Below are positions 34,701 to 45,070 of a DNA stretch of 64,000 nucleotides, piece by piece. Positions within the stretch are counted from its first letter, which is position 1. Each line of letters opens with the position of its first letter. The notes beneath the pieces were generated by a model. The model ran no database searches and had not been told where the DNA came from. It saw nothing but the letters and a program-made list of their open reading frames with translations. The position numbers were made by a program, and so were the translations under genes. This DNA is from Episyrphus balteatus. Taxonomy: Eukaryota; Arthropoda; Insecta; Diptera; Syrphidae. The stretch lies in the NCBI RefSeq assembly GCF_945859705.1, contig NC_079136.1, forward strand, positions 87,419,120 to 87,483,119, read 5' to 3'.

Positions 34701-35425
34701 AATCTGCCCTTTTAATTTCATTTGTAGCGCCATTTGTTCTGCAATTTAACAGCGATTTCAACCCAATCTCACGGACGAGATCGCCACAACAAATCGGTGT
34801 CAAATTGATTCCAGTTGGCACTACGATTTTTTTTTCGCGTCAGAGCTTACATTTACCATTTCCTTTCTTTTCATTTTTTTTTCGAATTAGAAATAATATA
34901 CACAACAATAACTTAAAGGTTTTGAAGGAATTAATTAAATAATGCAATTCGCATGCAAGCCTTTTAAACAATATATCTATATTCGTGGAAATTTAAAAAT
35001 TATAAAACAGAAAAAATACGGGTAAATAGATTTTAAATAAGCTGAGTGGTAGAAAGCCATATAGCATGAAAACATTTTATTTTTATTACAGGTTGTTCAG
35101 TGGGTATTTCGCTCCCACGCACCATCATTATTGTTTTTTTAATTGTTGGGTATTTTGAAAAATCACAATTTATATTCTTTTTTTCTTCATTGGCAATTTG
35201 TATGAAATATCAAAATAAATTATTTGAAAAGTCAAAATATTGTCAAAATTAGGGTTAGACCAGTTTAGACGTATTAATTCTTAGTAGGTAGGTACTGCTT
35301 TGTGATTTTAGGTCGGGTCCTATAAATGTGAAGAAATGCTCAGGTACTAACTTTTCGTTAGGACCGAGTACTAGTGCTAGGACCTGGTCTAGCTAGACCG
35401 GGTACTAGGCTGACTTAGGCCGTAA

Positions 35426-37684
35426 GAGTTTTTTGATCAAGAAACAACAAAGTGCAAATATATGTTGGGCTATATGGAGATACTTCCTTGAATTTCCTTC
35501 AGAAGGCTGAACTACTCATTTTTATTTTTTTTGCAATATAAGGCCTTAGAATAATAACTAGATGGTATTGAAGCTTCATACGAAAAACATTATGTACATA
35601 CATATGTATGTATGTACGTATCTGGTATGGTTATTAGTGCTCTTGCTATGGAGGTGATGACCCGCAAATAACGAATTTTTTTTTTTATTGTGCATTCAAA
35701 TCAAATAATTTGATGTTATAAAACAACTCACCGTGGTCTCAGTGATCAATTCTTTTCTTCAAGATATCAGCTCCAAGAAAAATTTAAAATTGAATTCAAA
35801 ATTTTTGTTATAAATTTGCACACGCGACATTATTTATTGAGTTCAAAACACCTAACACATACCAACTTTAAAACTTAAAAAAATGTTCAAAGATCTCACA
35901 ACAAACTTTTCAAAACTTTTTAAATCGTTTTTATAATTTTTTTTTTAATTTTCTAACATTTTTTATTGTATGGCTTTTTTAAGAAAATATTAATCACCAC
36001 TTGAAAAAAAATTTAAAAAAATTTATAAACTGTTTTTTATAAACTGTTTTTATTAAATTGATTAATAAAAATGTATTTTTTTAATTTTTTTTTTAATTTT
36101 AGTGTTAGGCTTCTGTATACAAATTTTCGTTGCAATCAGCAAAATCACTGAGGAAAATTTCAGAATTTATGCCAGGTATAGTTAAAATTACGGACAAAAA
36201 TTTAAATCAAAATTGTTAATGCCAAAAATAAAGTAAACTCTTCGATTTTCATTGTATGTCAGCGATAGGTACCGTTAGTTTTTGTCCCAAAAATGTCATT
36301 TCTAGGGAATTACCCAAAACTGTTGCATAGTTTGAAGGAAATCGCTCCAGCAGCTAAGGCTACAGCCTTGCAGGCGTGCAGAATTGTGAGTCCCTTGAAA
36401 AAAAAAATGATCTGTTATATGCTAAATCTAGATGTAAGCAACTGAACCGAGAAGAGTCAGGGTTGCCATGTATTGAGAATTAAATTTTTTATGCAACACT
36501 AGGAAAATTACATAAACTGTAACTGTAACTATGATACGTTGCCATCCAACTGAAACCTAGATTAAGGAAAGGGGACTTCCATAAATACGTATAGAGGCAG
36601 TTATTCATTGAACTAATTAAACGAAGATGTAAATTTAATTGGAAACATGTTTTGAAAAGACAAAGGAAGCCAAACAATACTGTGAAACCCCACTCACTCA
36701 AAAGGCAGAAGAGTTAAAGGACCGAGAAATTCACGGCGGAAGAAGAGTCAACGCAACATGCGTTGCATACTGCTGAAGTTCATCTCCGGAAATAGCACAC
36801 TAGTTGAGGCTCTATATCCCTTCAGTTATTACCCAAAGACTATGTGTGAGGACCTAAAGTAATTAAGAAAATTAATATAAAAATATAAAATAAATCTTAG
36901 AACTGCAACGTAAGAAAAACATTACAAAAGTATTTTATTCATTTCATTAAATTTATTTTAAAGTGAATAAACTTCTTTTAGGTGAAGTTATTCTTCAATT
37001 GTGAAACGTTTAAGATTTTTTCATTTTGTCCATACCTAAATAAGTTCTTTTTGTCTTTCCTACTAGAAAACAGCATAAAAACTGATGGTTTCTTGGTAAT
37101 TAAATCAAATCAATAAATCAATAAAGTGTGCTAAACTTGAATATGTATTTCTTTAGTAGATTTACTTACCTATAAGTCGCATAAATTTATTATTTTTTGG
37201 TTCTTTTTTTTCCTCAAAGGTTCCCAACCATGACTTCTATTTAATTCAATCCGAAAGAACAACACTTAAAGCTTATGCAAACATGCAAAAATAATGTCTT
37301 TCCCATGTTCATTGCAGATTAGTTCGAAGATAATCTAAACACATCAATAATGTTAATTGTTTCTGGTGGACCATTTTCGTTTGAACTGAACTCATCTTTG
37401 AATAGCTTGTTAATGGCATCCTTGATCCTTTATTGATGTATATAATAGTATTCATTATCAGCACGTAAATGTTGTTTGGACTCTAACCAAAACATTTATA
37501 CACTTTTCTTGTATTGTTTAATGACCGAAAATGAGAAATTACATTATATTCTTTAGAGGTGTTCTGGAAATGATGAAAGGATTTTTTAAATCAAATATTT
37601 AGATTATATCGAACATAAATGAATTAAGAATTATATTTATATTACCTACAATTTTGGTTCAGTAACTTATTCGATCAAGCCAAT
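35426..37684. other. AT-rich stretch, no gene seen
   Basis: No recognised gene or complete element. It contains a small TATG/TACG microsatellite near 35597-35618. The frame at 36489-36701 (minus) is unrecognised. Confidence 0.45.
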
Positions 37685-38404
37685 AGTTTGGGAGATATAG
37701 ACCAATTCGCGTTTTAAAAAATGGCGGATTTTGCCAGGGGGTTGGTGTCCCGAAAACCAGGACTTAAGCTTTTCTAATACCCTTCTTTCAGATTTGAAAA
37801 AATCAGCCTCCCTTTAATTCGTTCCACAAAATGCCTGATTTCTTTACTAATTTTCCTGTACTTAGACTATAGTTTTCAATTCAATAACTTTCGACTCATA
37901 CATCGCATGACTTTTGAAAATATACCAAATTATTGGAAATTTGATGGTCTATAACTTTTACTGTTTAAAAAATTATGTAACTAGTACTGGGATTGTTACA
38001 ATCTTAAGAAAACCGAAAAAAAAAAAAATTAAAACAACATAACCTCAAAACTATTGCCCGCTGAGAAAAATAATGTACTACAAAGAAAAAGATTGTTATA
38101 ATCTTAAGAAAACCGAAAAAAAATAAATTAAAACAACATAACCTCAAAACTATATAATGTACTACAAAGAAAAAGATAATTAAATTTCCAAGAACTTTGG
38201 TCTGACAACCATTTCTATAGGACCCATAGTTTTGGAGATATAGAGTGATTCGCGTTTTCCAAAATGGCGGATTTCGCCAGGGGAGTGGCGTCCCGAAAAC
38301 CAGGACTTAAGCTTTTCTAATACCCCTTTTTCAGATTTGAAAAATTCAGCCGTCCTGTATTTCGTTCCACAAAATGCATGTTTTTTTACTAACTTTCCTG
38401 TACT
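37685..38404. repeat. Direct repeat of about 180 bp, spaced by about 540 bp
   Basis: 37685-37868 and 38226-38404 share GGAGATATAG, ATGGCGGATTT, CGAAAACCAGGACTTAAGC and TTCGTTCCACAAAATGC. Between them, a second pair (about 37990 and 38092) repeats AATCTTAAGAAAACCG and ACATAACCTCAAAACTAT with a period near 102 bp. It suggests local tandem duplications of an unknown dispersed repeat. Confidence 0.75.
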
Positions 38405-39271
38405 ATCTATCAATCAATATCTCAAAGATTTTGGTTAAATACATGATACTTTTTTTTATTTTTCTGGGTCATGAAAAAGTACGCATACGCCATAGTGAAC
38501 ATCAAAATTCATAAAAATGATATTCATACATAATTTTCAAAATCGTAAGTAAAAAAACTTCTGATATATGTAAATGTTTATATTTGAACTAACCAAAACC
38601 AATTTAAGTCATTCAGTGGAATAAATAGAACCTAAATTAAAAGTCCACGCCACCACCATCACCACAAAAGTCCACTTGTATCACGAATTTGATTCATGAC
38701 CTCATGAGTCGAAATAAAAAAACGCTAATTTTGCACGCACAGTTAAATTTACCACATGTTTTATTTTTACAAATGTTCCTATATAAATTGACATAATTTG
38801 GCTGAACTACCACAGCTTCCTCAATATGATTAACACAATGTCCTTATTTGGCTTGGGATTGTTGTGACCACAGTGTTATGTGATTTACATCCTGACGTGA
38901 GAGTTTGCTTTTGATGGATGTTTTGTTGAATCCATTAACAAAATGCAGACTCTATATATCAAGGTTTTATGCCATGTTATAATTTAAGTGACAAATAAAA
39001 TTAAATATGAAGGAGATAAGGTTTTTTCTTCAAAATTCCTAATAAATCAAATAAAATTTTCCATAATTTATAAAATTTTGCAAAACCACTGGATATTACA
39101 AAAAGTACATAGTATGTAATTCTACCAAATACCTATGTATGAAAGCTTGTGAATTTAAACAATAAGTAAACCTTCATTGATAGTTGTTGAAATGTATGGA
39201 TAATAAATTACGGCTTTGGTTTTTGAATTTTATAATGCTTTATTGGAATTTTTTTTTTATTTGTGCTTTAG
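38405..39271. other. AT-rich stretch, no gene seen
   Basis: Nothing recognised on either strand. Confidence 0.4.
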
Positions 39272-39358
39272 AGCAAAAACCACTGCCCGATGTAACTGTT
39301 GCTTCTGTAAAGCTTTATACCACCAACATTGATAGCTGGGGAACTAATATAGTTTACA
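39272..39358 (+). CDS. Candidate isolated exon, unknown
   Basis: A pyrimidine-rich acceptor (TTTTTTTTATTTGTGCTTTAG) precedes an open stretch reading KPLPDVTVASVKLYT and then NIDSWGTN. A good donor GTGAGT follows at 39359. If read through, the frame stops after ten further codons at 39375. The composition is less AT-rich than the surroundings. No neighbouring exon was found and the protein is not recognised; it may be a single exon of a gene spread over this region, or chance. Confidence 0.25.
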
Positions 39359-39533
39359 GTGAGTTTTCACTGTAAAATATAATATGTGTTGGTAATCATC
39401 AACTAAAAATTTTGCGTATAAGAAGGGTACAACAGCATCTTACTGATGAGCCCAACTGTTGTTCCTGGGCGAAACGCATTATTTTGGACTAAAGGTCAAA
39501 CAAAACATCAAATTGAATTTATTTCATAAAGTC

Positions 39534-39536
<3 letters not shown>

Positions 39537-39568
<32 letters not shown>
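39537..39568. repeat. Run of 32 A residues
   Basis: Longest homopolymer seen in the window. It follows GGGCGAAACGC-type sequence (39463-39480), a phrase often found in dispersed repeats, so it may be the poly(A) of a retroposed piece. Confidence 0.7.
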
Positions 39569-39569
<1 letters not shown>

Positions 39570-40397
39570 AAATTCTTGTTTACGTTTTCTTCTTCTTATG
39601 AAAAAGGAGAACGTTATACAAGTTTGACCCTTTATAACAATGTACTTCTAAGTCCTAAAAGAAGCTTAAATGAAGCTTTCCGGAAGCTCTACCAAAGCTT
39701 TGAGATTTGAAAGAAAGCTTTCCAACTAACACAACAAAATTGAAATCTCGAAGGTTATACTTCTTAAACAGCTTGTATTGATATTGCTTAGAAATTTAAT
39801 TACTTATAGAAGTTCGAACTTGTTTAACAACTTCTAATAAGTTGTTTAAATACTGTTAAATAAACTTAACCGAAGAAAGCTTGTTTTTTCGGATAAGCTT
39901 GGTTAATGAACTTATAGAAGCTTTACAGAAATTACCAAGTTTTGTATTTGATATTTAATAATCTAGCTCGGACACTTTCTGGTTTTGACATTGAATAATT
40001 TACCTCAAACATTTTTTTGCATTTAGTATGGACATTTCACATGCAGGGTGATTCAGAAGGAATGTGCCAAAAAGCTAGAGCGTTTAGGTTGGGTCGAGAC
40101 AAGAAAAAAATCGTTTATCGGGGGGGGTATATTTTAAAAAAATGGACAATTTTTTTAAAATCAGGAAAAAAAGCATACTTTTTAATGCATTTATGTAACA
40201 AAGTGCAGTTTATCAAAGTATATTAGTTTAACTTCAAAAGAAATAAATTTTAATGTTACCTACTTCTCAGGCTCAATTGACAAGCTTACCTTTATCTCTG
40301 ACTTTTTTGTTTTAACACATTTAAAGAAATGTAGATCCAGTAGATACAGTTGGTTTTATTTGAACAATATTTTTTCAAAATCTTTTTCAACTACGTG

Positions 40398-40877
40398 AAT
40401 GTCGTTTTCGAATGGAATCAATCAATGATTCACTCATTCTGAAATCCAATAAAAAAGTTTGAATCGCTTCCACTCAATTCTGTTTGGTGAAAAATAAAAA
40501 CAAAATGTTTTTGTTTTTTCACTAGGAGAATTTGTTTGACGTTTAATTATTTAATGTCGTTTTCGATTGGCTCTCCGGAAGCGTCCGGAATCATTCAGAA
40601 GCCTTCTGAAGGTGTTTTATTCGCACGAATATGACAGACAGAACGCTACTCAGAATAAAAATCCTCTTCTTGAATTCAAAACAGAATTCACTCAAAACCA
40701 CTTATATTTAAATAATCAAACGTCAAACCAAATTTCCTAGTAGAAAAGCAAAAAATATTTATTTGATTATTCAACAATACAGATATAAAATTTCAGAGTT
40801 GAGTGGAAGCGATTCGGACTGTTTTATTGGATTTAAGAATGAGTGAATCCTTGAGTGAAACCACTCAAAAACGACAT
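40398..40877. mobile_element. Foldback-type MITE
   Basis: The left arm runs from AATGTCGTTTTCGAATGG through GAATCGCTTCCACTCAA and AATTTGTTTGACGTTT. These phrases return inverted at 40690-40877 (AAACGTCAAACC, GTTGAGTGGAAGCGATTC, ACGACAT). A second nested start, AATGTCGTTTTCGATTGG, is at about 40553, with a possible partner near 40960. Target duplication not resolved. Confidence 0.6.
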
Positions 40878-41138
40878 AGGTAATAAGTATAAGTGATTTT
40901 GAGTGAATTCTGTTTTGAAATCAAGAAGAGAATTTCTCTTCTGAGAGGCGAAGCATTTTCGTGCGAATAAATAAACGCTTTCAGCAGGCTTCCAACTATT
41001 TTTTTTATTCTCACACACAAACGTAGTTTTTATGACCCGAGTAAAAATAGAAATTGAATTTTTAAAGAAAAAAATCTTGAGCGCCGCACCATGATACATA
41101 CATAATTTTGGAATTTTGAAAAATAAAAAAAAAACTAC

Positions 41139-41211
41139 CGACGAGAAGGAGATTCGAACCCGAGCACTTTCAATTAAAAGTCCAATGCTTTAACCACTTG
41201 ACCACCAAGTC
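41139..41211 (-). tRNA. tRNA-Lys(UUU)-like sequence, probably pseudogene or SINE head
   Basis: The minus strand reads GACTTGG, then TGGTCAAGTGGTTAAAGC (A box), GACTTTTAATTG (anticodon TTT), GGTTCGAATCT (B box) and TCTCGTCG, followed by a run of T. The overall 73-nt length fits. Only 5 of 7 acceptor pairs and 3 of 5 T-stem pairs form, and the D arm is poor, so a working tRNA is unlikely. The GTGGTTAAAGC phrase is more Ser/Leu-like while the anticodon is Lys-like. Confidence 0.4.
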
Positions 41212-41328
41212 ATGTTTGCATGAACTGGCAATTTGTTACTTAAGGCAAAATAACATTGAAGACGACTTAAACATTTGTATAAGTAGTACGAGAATAGAAT
41301 TTTTTTCATACAAAATGAAATAGTGCGG

Positions 41329-41525
41329 ACGTGCTGCAGTCGTGGTGCAGCGGCTTTGGTACAGCGAATTTTTTTCATATTTTTCATTTTTTTCAAAATG
41401 AAACGGTGCGGACGTGCTGCAGCGGTGATGCGGCGGTTTAGAAATTTTTGATCATAGTGCGGACGTGCTGCAGCGGTGGTCAAAAAGTGCTGCGGACGTG
41501 GTGCAGCGGTGGTGCGGCGGAATTC
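41329..41525. repeat. GC-rich degenerate repeat, GTGCGGACGTGCTGCAGCGG units
   Basis: Four or five imperfect copies of a unit containing TGCGGACGTGCTGCAG and GGTGGTGCGGCGG, spaced 30-65 bp. It lies directly upstream, on the minus strand, of the tRNA-like sequence. It creates a 112-codon minus-strand open frame (41190-41528) that is repeat-derived. Confidence 0.7.
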
Positions 41526-42481
41526 CATTTTTACTCAGGGAGAAATGGAAGAACTGTCAACTTTTCAAGAGTTGGGAAATATGAGCTCGGGAGTAGTTCT
41601 CGCGTCTAGTTTCAAATAAATGAAAATTGTGGACAATAAGAATAATAAATACCGAAAGTTTTAGTGCTTACGTTGCACCTACATATTTGCATCTATGTAA
41701 ATCTTCATCCATTTAATTCTTTAAAGTACAATATTTTACAAATAACCCATTTTAATTTTGTTTTGACACATAAATATGACAGTACAGCTGAGCTGATTGA
41801 TATCAATTCTTTTCGGTCCAGTTCTGTTTTTTTATTCATTACAGTCTGGATATCGTCGGTCTATTCTTTTCCATACCAAAAAAAAAAAAAAAATAAATAA
41901 ACACACTCCATCTCCATATTACCAGCTATGATTAAGTGCTTTAAATATAGGGGTGCCTTTGCAAAAATTAAATTGGTTGAGGAATATAATATTATATATA
42001 ATATAAGGTTTTTCAAAAAAAAAAATTGGAGCGCTTTTTTCTTCAAAGATGAACGAAGATCAACCCAAGAGCGCCTTTGAAAAAGTAAAATAGAAAAAAA
42101 TTGGGGCGCCTTTGTGAAAGTAAATATAATTAAAACATCGATTGGAAAGATTTCGTTATTTAAATAGACTTTTGTAAAAGTTCATGTCTCATGTCTTGCG
42201 CCCCTGGGCGACAGCCCAAGCTGCCTCTCCCCTCCAGGGGTATTACTTTTTATTAAGTCTAATGCACCTATTTCAATTTCTTTTATTACATTCAAATACG
42301 TAATTAAAATGTTATTAATCACTGCTATTCTTATTCATTTAAAGTCATTCTTAATTTAAGATATTAAACATCCGTATCCGCATCTGCAAATATAAACTTT
42401 CAAAAACCCGCATCCGCATTCATATCCGAGGATGTGAAAAAAATCCACAACCGCAACATCCCTAGTTTGTATAATGTAGTA

Positions 42482-42626
42482 GCCTGTTTTCACTAGAGCC
42501 CAAATAAGATAATTACGCAAATTACCTCATTTAGAATGTCAAATTCTATAGACAAAAAATTAAATTTGAAATCAGATCTGACCTCATTTGCGAAATTATC
42601 TCATTTGGGCTCTAGTGAAAATACGC
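42482..42626. mobile_element. 145-bp TA-flanked MITE upstream of ZSWIM7
   Basis: Inverted termini GCCTGTTTTCACTAGAGCC and GCGTATTTTCACTAGAGCC, with TA at 42480-42481 and 42627-42628. It ends about 220 bp before the ZSWIM7 ATG, so it sits in the likely promoter or leader region. Confidence 0.8.
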
Positions 42627-42845
42627 TATAAAAAAGCCAATTCTCAAATTAACACGGACTGAGGTCACTCCTATTCTTTTAGTTCAAATTCTGACCACCG
42701 GTATCGCACTACAACTTTATTAATCCTCAATACCATCCCTGATAATACATTGTCAAAAATTATTTTGGCATTTGAAATAACAAAAAAGAACCGGCAGCAA
42801 TTTAAAAGCAAAAACAGCAATTTTATTATAAAATTTCATGAACAA

Positions 42846-43378
42846 ATGCAACAAATTACACCAACTATTCTCTCTGAAGTAATTGAAAAAGTGTTAAATC
42901 GTATAGAAGAACGTTTGTTAAATTCACACGAAAAACAATGTACGTATTAAAAAATATATTCAATTTATTGCCTAACCTCACAAATACTTTGTTTACTTTA
43001 TGCCCTTTCTTTTTAGTAACAACTCAGGAATATATCGAATTAAATGTTCTTTTCCAAGAAGAGGTTTTGGCTAAAGCTTTTCATATAATCGATACACAAA
43101 CAATAGTTTCTTACCGCCAAGAAAACACAACAAATGAACTAATTGAATTTGCTGGTTCATGGCCGTCCCAAACGGTTTATAAACTTTTTCCTTTTATCAA
43201 CTTTTGCCATTGTACTTTTTTCAAAGACGAAATTCTTAAAGCACCCGAACCAGCTTATTACACTTGTGAACATGTTATTGCCGCTCGATTGGCAAGAATT
43301 TTAAACAAACTTAAAATTGAAATACTTCCAAAGCATAAATTCAATTTCATACAAAAACAAATTGCTCCGCAAGACTAA
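42846..43378 (+). CDS. ZSWIM7: ZSWIM7/SWS1, SWIM zinc-finger recombination factor
   Basis: Two exons, 42846-42939 and 43017-43378, with a 77-bp GTACGT...TTTTTAG intron whose split codon is TTA, give 151 residues; human ZSWIM7 is of similar length. The start at 42846 (M-QQITPTILSEV) aligns with the family start. The frame is open further upstream without another ATG. FQEEVLAKAFHIID matches the family helix. The SWIM motif is CHC (CxC) with YYTCEHVIAARLA (CxH). SWS1 proteins partner RAD51 paralogues and SWSAP1-type factors in the Shu complex, promoting RAD51 filaments in homologous recombination and meiosis. The gene is followed directly by RAD1. Confidence 0.9.
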
Positions 43379-43429
43379 ATGCACAATTCAAAGATTTTAT
43401 ACGAGAAAGGTATTTTAAAAAATCTTAAA

Positions 43430-43528
43430 ATGTTAACGCAAACACAATATTCAAATTTCAAATTTGCCGGACGATTGGATAAGGTGAAGGCGTTTTATGC
43501 GGGAATGAAGGCAATAAGTTTTGGAGAG
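43430..43528 (+). CDS. Rad1: RAD1 exon 1 (9-1-1 checkpoint clamp subunit)
   Basis: 33 codons beginning MLTQTQYSNF and ending MKAISFGE, then donor GTAAGT at 43529. The N-terminus fits RAD1 (human begins with a similar LTQ stretch followed by LDNV and LKAI.F.E). The phase-0 junction joins TAKFQINENG of exon 2, reproducing the conserved ATC.AT.NG segment. The ZSWIM7 stop is 51 bp upstream. An in-frame ATG at 43379 sits directly on that stop (TAAATG) and would add 17 residues, but homology favours 43430. Confidence 0.88.
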
Positions 43529-44149
43529 GTAAGTACGGATTAGTAAAAATCGGTAATTAGATAAGCACTTGTAACTTGTAAGCAAAAAGATCAAATCATT
43601 CTCATACTTTATGTTGTAGACAGTAATTGCTATTGCTCTCGATGCAGTTGAGATGAATAAGAGTTTATTGTATCGTTAAAAAGCTTGATTCATTAGTTTT
43701 AAATCAAGACTTCAATCATGACAATCTTTCAAGGCCTTAGAAAGTGATCGTAAGTGTTGAAACAAAAACCTGAGTGAAAATTAAAAAAAAGGAGTGCCTA
43801 GCTTAAAAATTAAACAATTGAAAGGAAAAGGAAATGAAGTGGGGGGGTCATGCCAAATATTTTTTACAAAAGTTTTGATAGGGTAACGTACCCAGTGACC
43901 GACACCCTTAAGGGATAATTTGTGTTTGAAAATTCATAACTTTCCCTACACTGCTTCAATTTTAATTATTTAAATGGTTAATTTAACTATAAGAAATGGT
44001 TTTTAAGTATAATGAAAGCATAAATAATTTAGTAATTCCTTAAAAATATCAAAATTAAAAATGTAATACCTTACCGGTTTTTTAGTTACCGACACCATTT
44101 TTTCAGTAGTGGACACCCGATTTTTTTAGTAATGGACACCCATATCTAA

Positions 44150-44290
44150 GCTGCATTTACACTCTTGGTTTTATCGCCGGTGTGTAAGATGTCCGTTTTT
44201 GAATTAGAACCAAACAACAAGACGGTTTTACTACTGACATTCTCTCGTTGTACGGTGTTAGTTAGATAAAACTGAGAATGTAAATGCAGC
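44150..44290. mobile_element. 141-bp MITE, TAA-flanked
   Basis: Inverted termini GCTGCATTTACACTCTTGG and GCTGCATTTACATTCTCAG, with TAA at 44147-44149 and 44291-44293. The duplication fits PIF/Harbinger. It is nested in the 2.1 kb TA-flanked element. Confidence 0.75.
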
Positions 44291-44462
44291 TAAGCATTCA
44301 ACTATATTTAATGCACTTTGCAGATCTTCGTCTTTGTTTTTCTTCTGTTTTTGGCCTTTTTAAATAATAGCCTGAAATGTCGACGCCGATGAACACTCAA
44401 GTATACTTGAAAATACTGTTTAAACCTAGCTTACAGTTCAACTTATAACAAAACTTAATTTT

Positions 44463-44553
44463 CAATACCTGGGGTCGAATCACGGTAAAAGAAAAAGGTA
44501 GGAACAGATAGCGTTCATACGTTAACAACCGTGTGCCGTGATTTGACCCCTGT
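44463..44553. repeat. Short foldback repeat
   Basis: GGGGTCGAATCACGGTAA and, inverted, GGGGTCAAATCACGGCAC flank about 50 bp. Likely a MITE remnant; the flanking duplication is unclear. Confidence 0.55.
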
Positions 44554-44577
44554 TCTCTGTTCTACTTTAGGTGGGCT

Positions 44578-45070
44578 ATTCTGGTTCTGTAAAAAGTTTG
44601 ATGAAAATAGTTTTCATCGATTCTGATTCAGTGGAAACATGGAAATTAAAGTCAAAATTCTATCATATGAAAATAATTTTCTCATCGAAATATTTTCTGT
44701 GAAAAGAACAATACGTACCTGCCATGATAGCAAAAAAAAGGAGCTCGAGCCCACATAAAAAGATTAGCAGTCGAGCAATACAAACAACCGTTGAACTGCG
44801 TACCCACATATATGAAAACACAAATTTTGATGGAAAAAAGAAATACATCCTTTTTTTTAACAAGAAAATTAAAAGTTGAATACGTCAAAAATTATATTTT
44901 TACGATCATAAGTTAACGTTTTGACTATTGCCGTATCTATTTAATCAGTAGAAAAATGTAGGGACAGGTAGCTTAAAAGCAAAAATGGAATGATAAAATG
45001 AAAAGTCGAATGAAAACTCCGATGGTGAAAATTTTATCATTTTATTTTTTCACAGAACTAGAATAAGGAC
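44578..45070. mobile_element. MITE with TATTCTGGTTCTG termini
   Basis: TATTCTGGTTCTGTAAAAAG at the left returns inverted as TTATTCTAGTTCTGTGAAAA at about 45050-45068. Inner sequence near both ends (TGATGAAAAT, GATGGTGAAAATTTT) is weakly related. Target duplication uncertain. Confidence 0.5.

Larger units (their letters stand above)
33250..35422 (+). mobile_element. PIF/Harbinger element with degraded transposase
   Basis: Termini CGGCCGATTTCTTCACAGAG and, at the right, an eroded ...TTAGGCCG are flanked by TAA (33247-33249 and 35423-35425). The 3-bp TAA/TTA duplication plus a HARBI1-type transposase relic assign the superfamily. The terminal 400-500 bp are packed with variants of GTACTAG, TCCTAG and GGTACCGA words. 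A shorter relative is at 62031-62947 and another enters at 63785-64000. Confidence 0.88.

Noticed and set aside
41190..41528. 112-codon minus-strand frame rich in Ala/Arg/Thr
   Set aside because: Produced by the GC-rich GTGCGGACGTGCTG repeats and the tRNA-like sequence; no protein family recognised.
42750..42845. Upstream extension of ZSWIM7 beginning at a TTG
   Set aside because: No ATG upstream in frame, and the family N-terminus aligns with the ATG at 42846.
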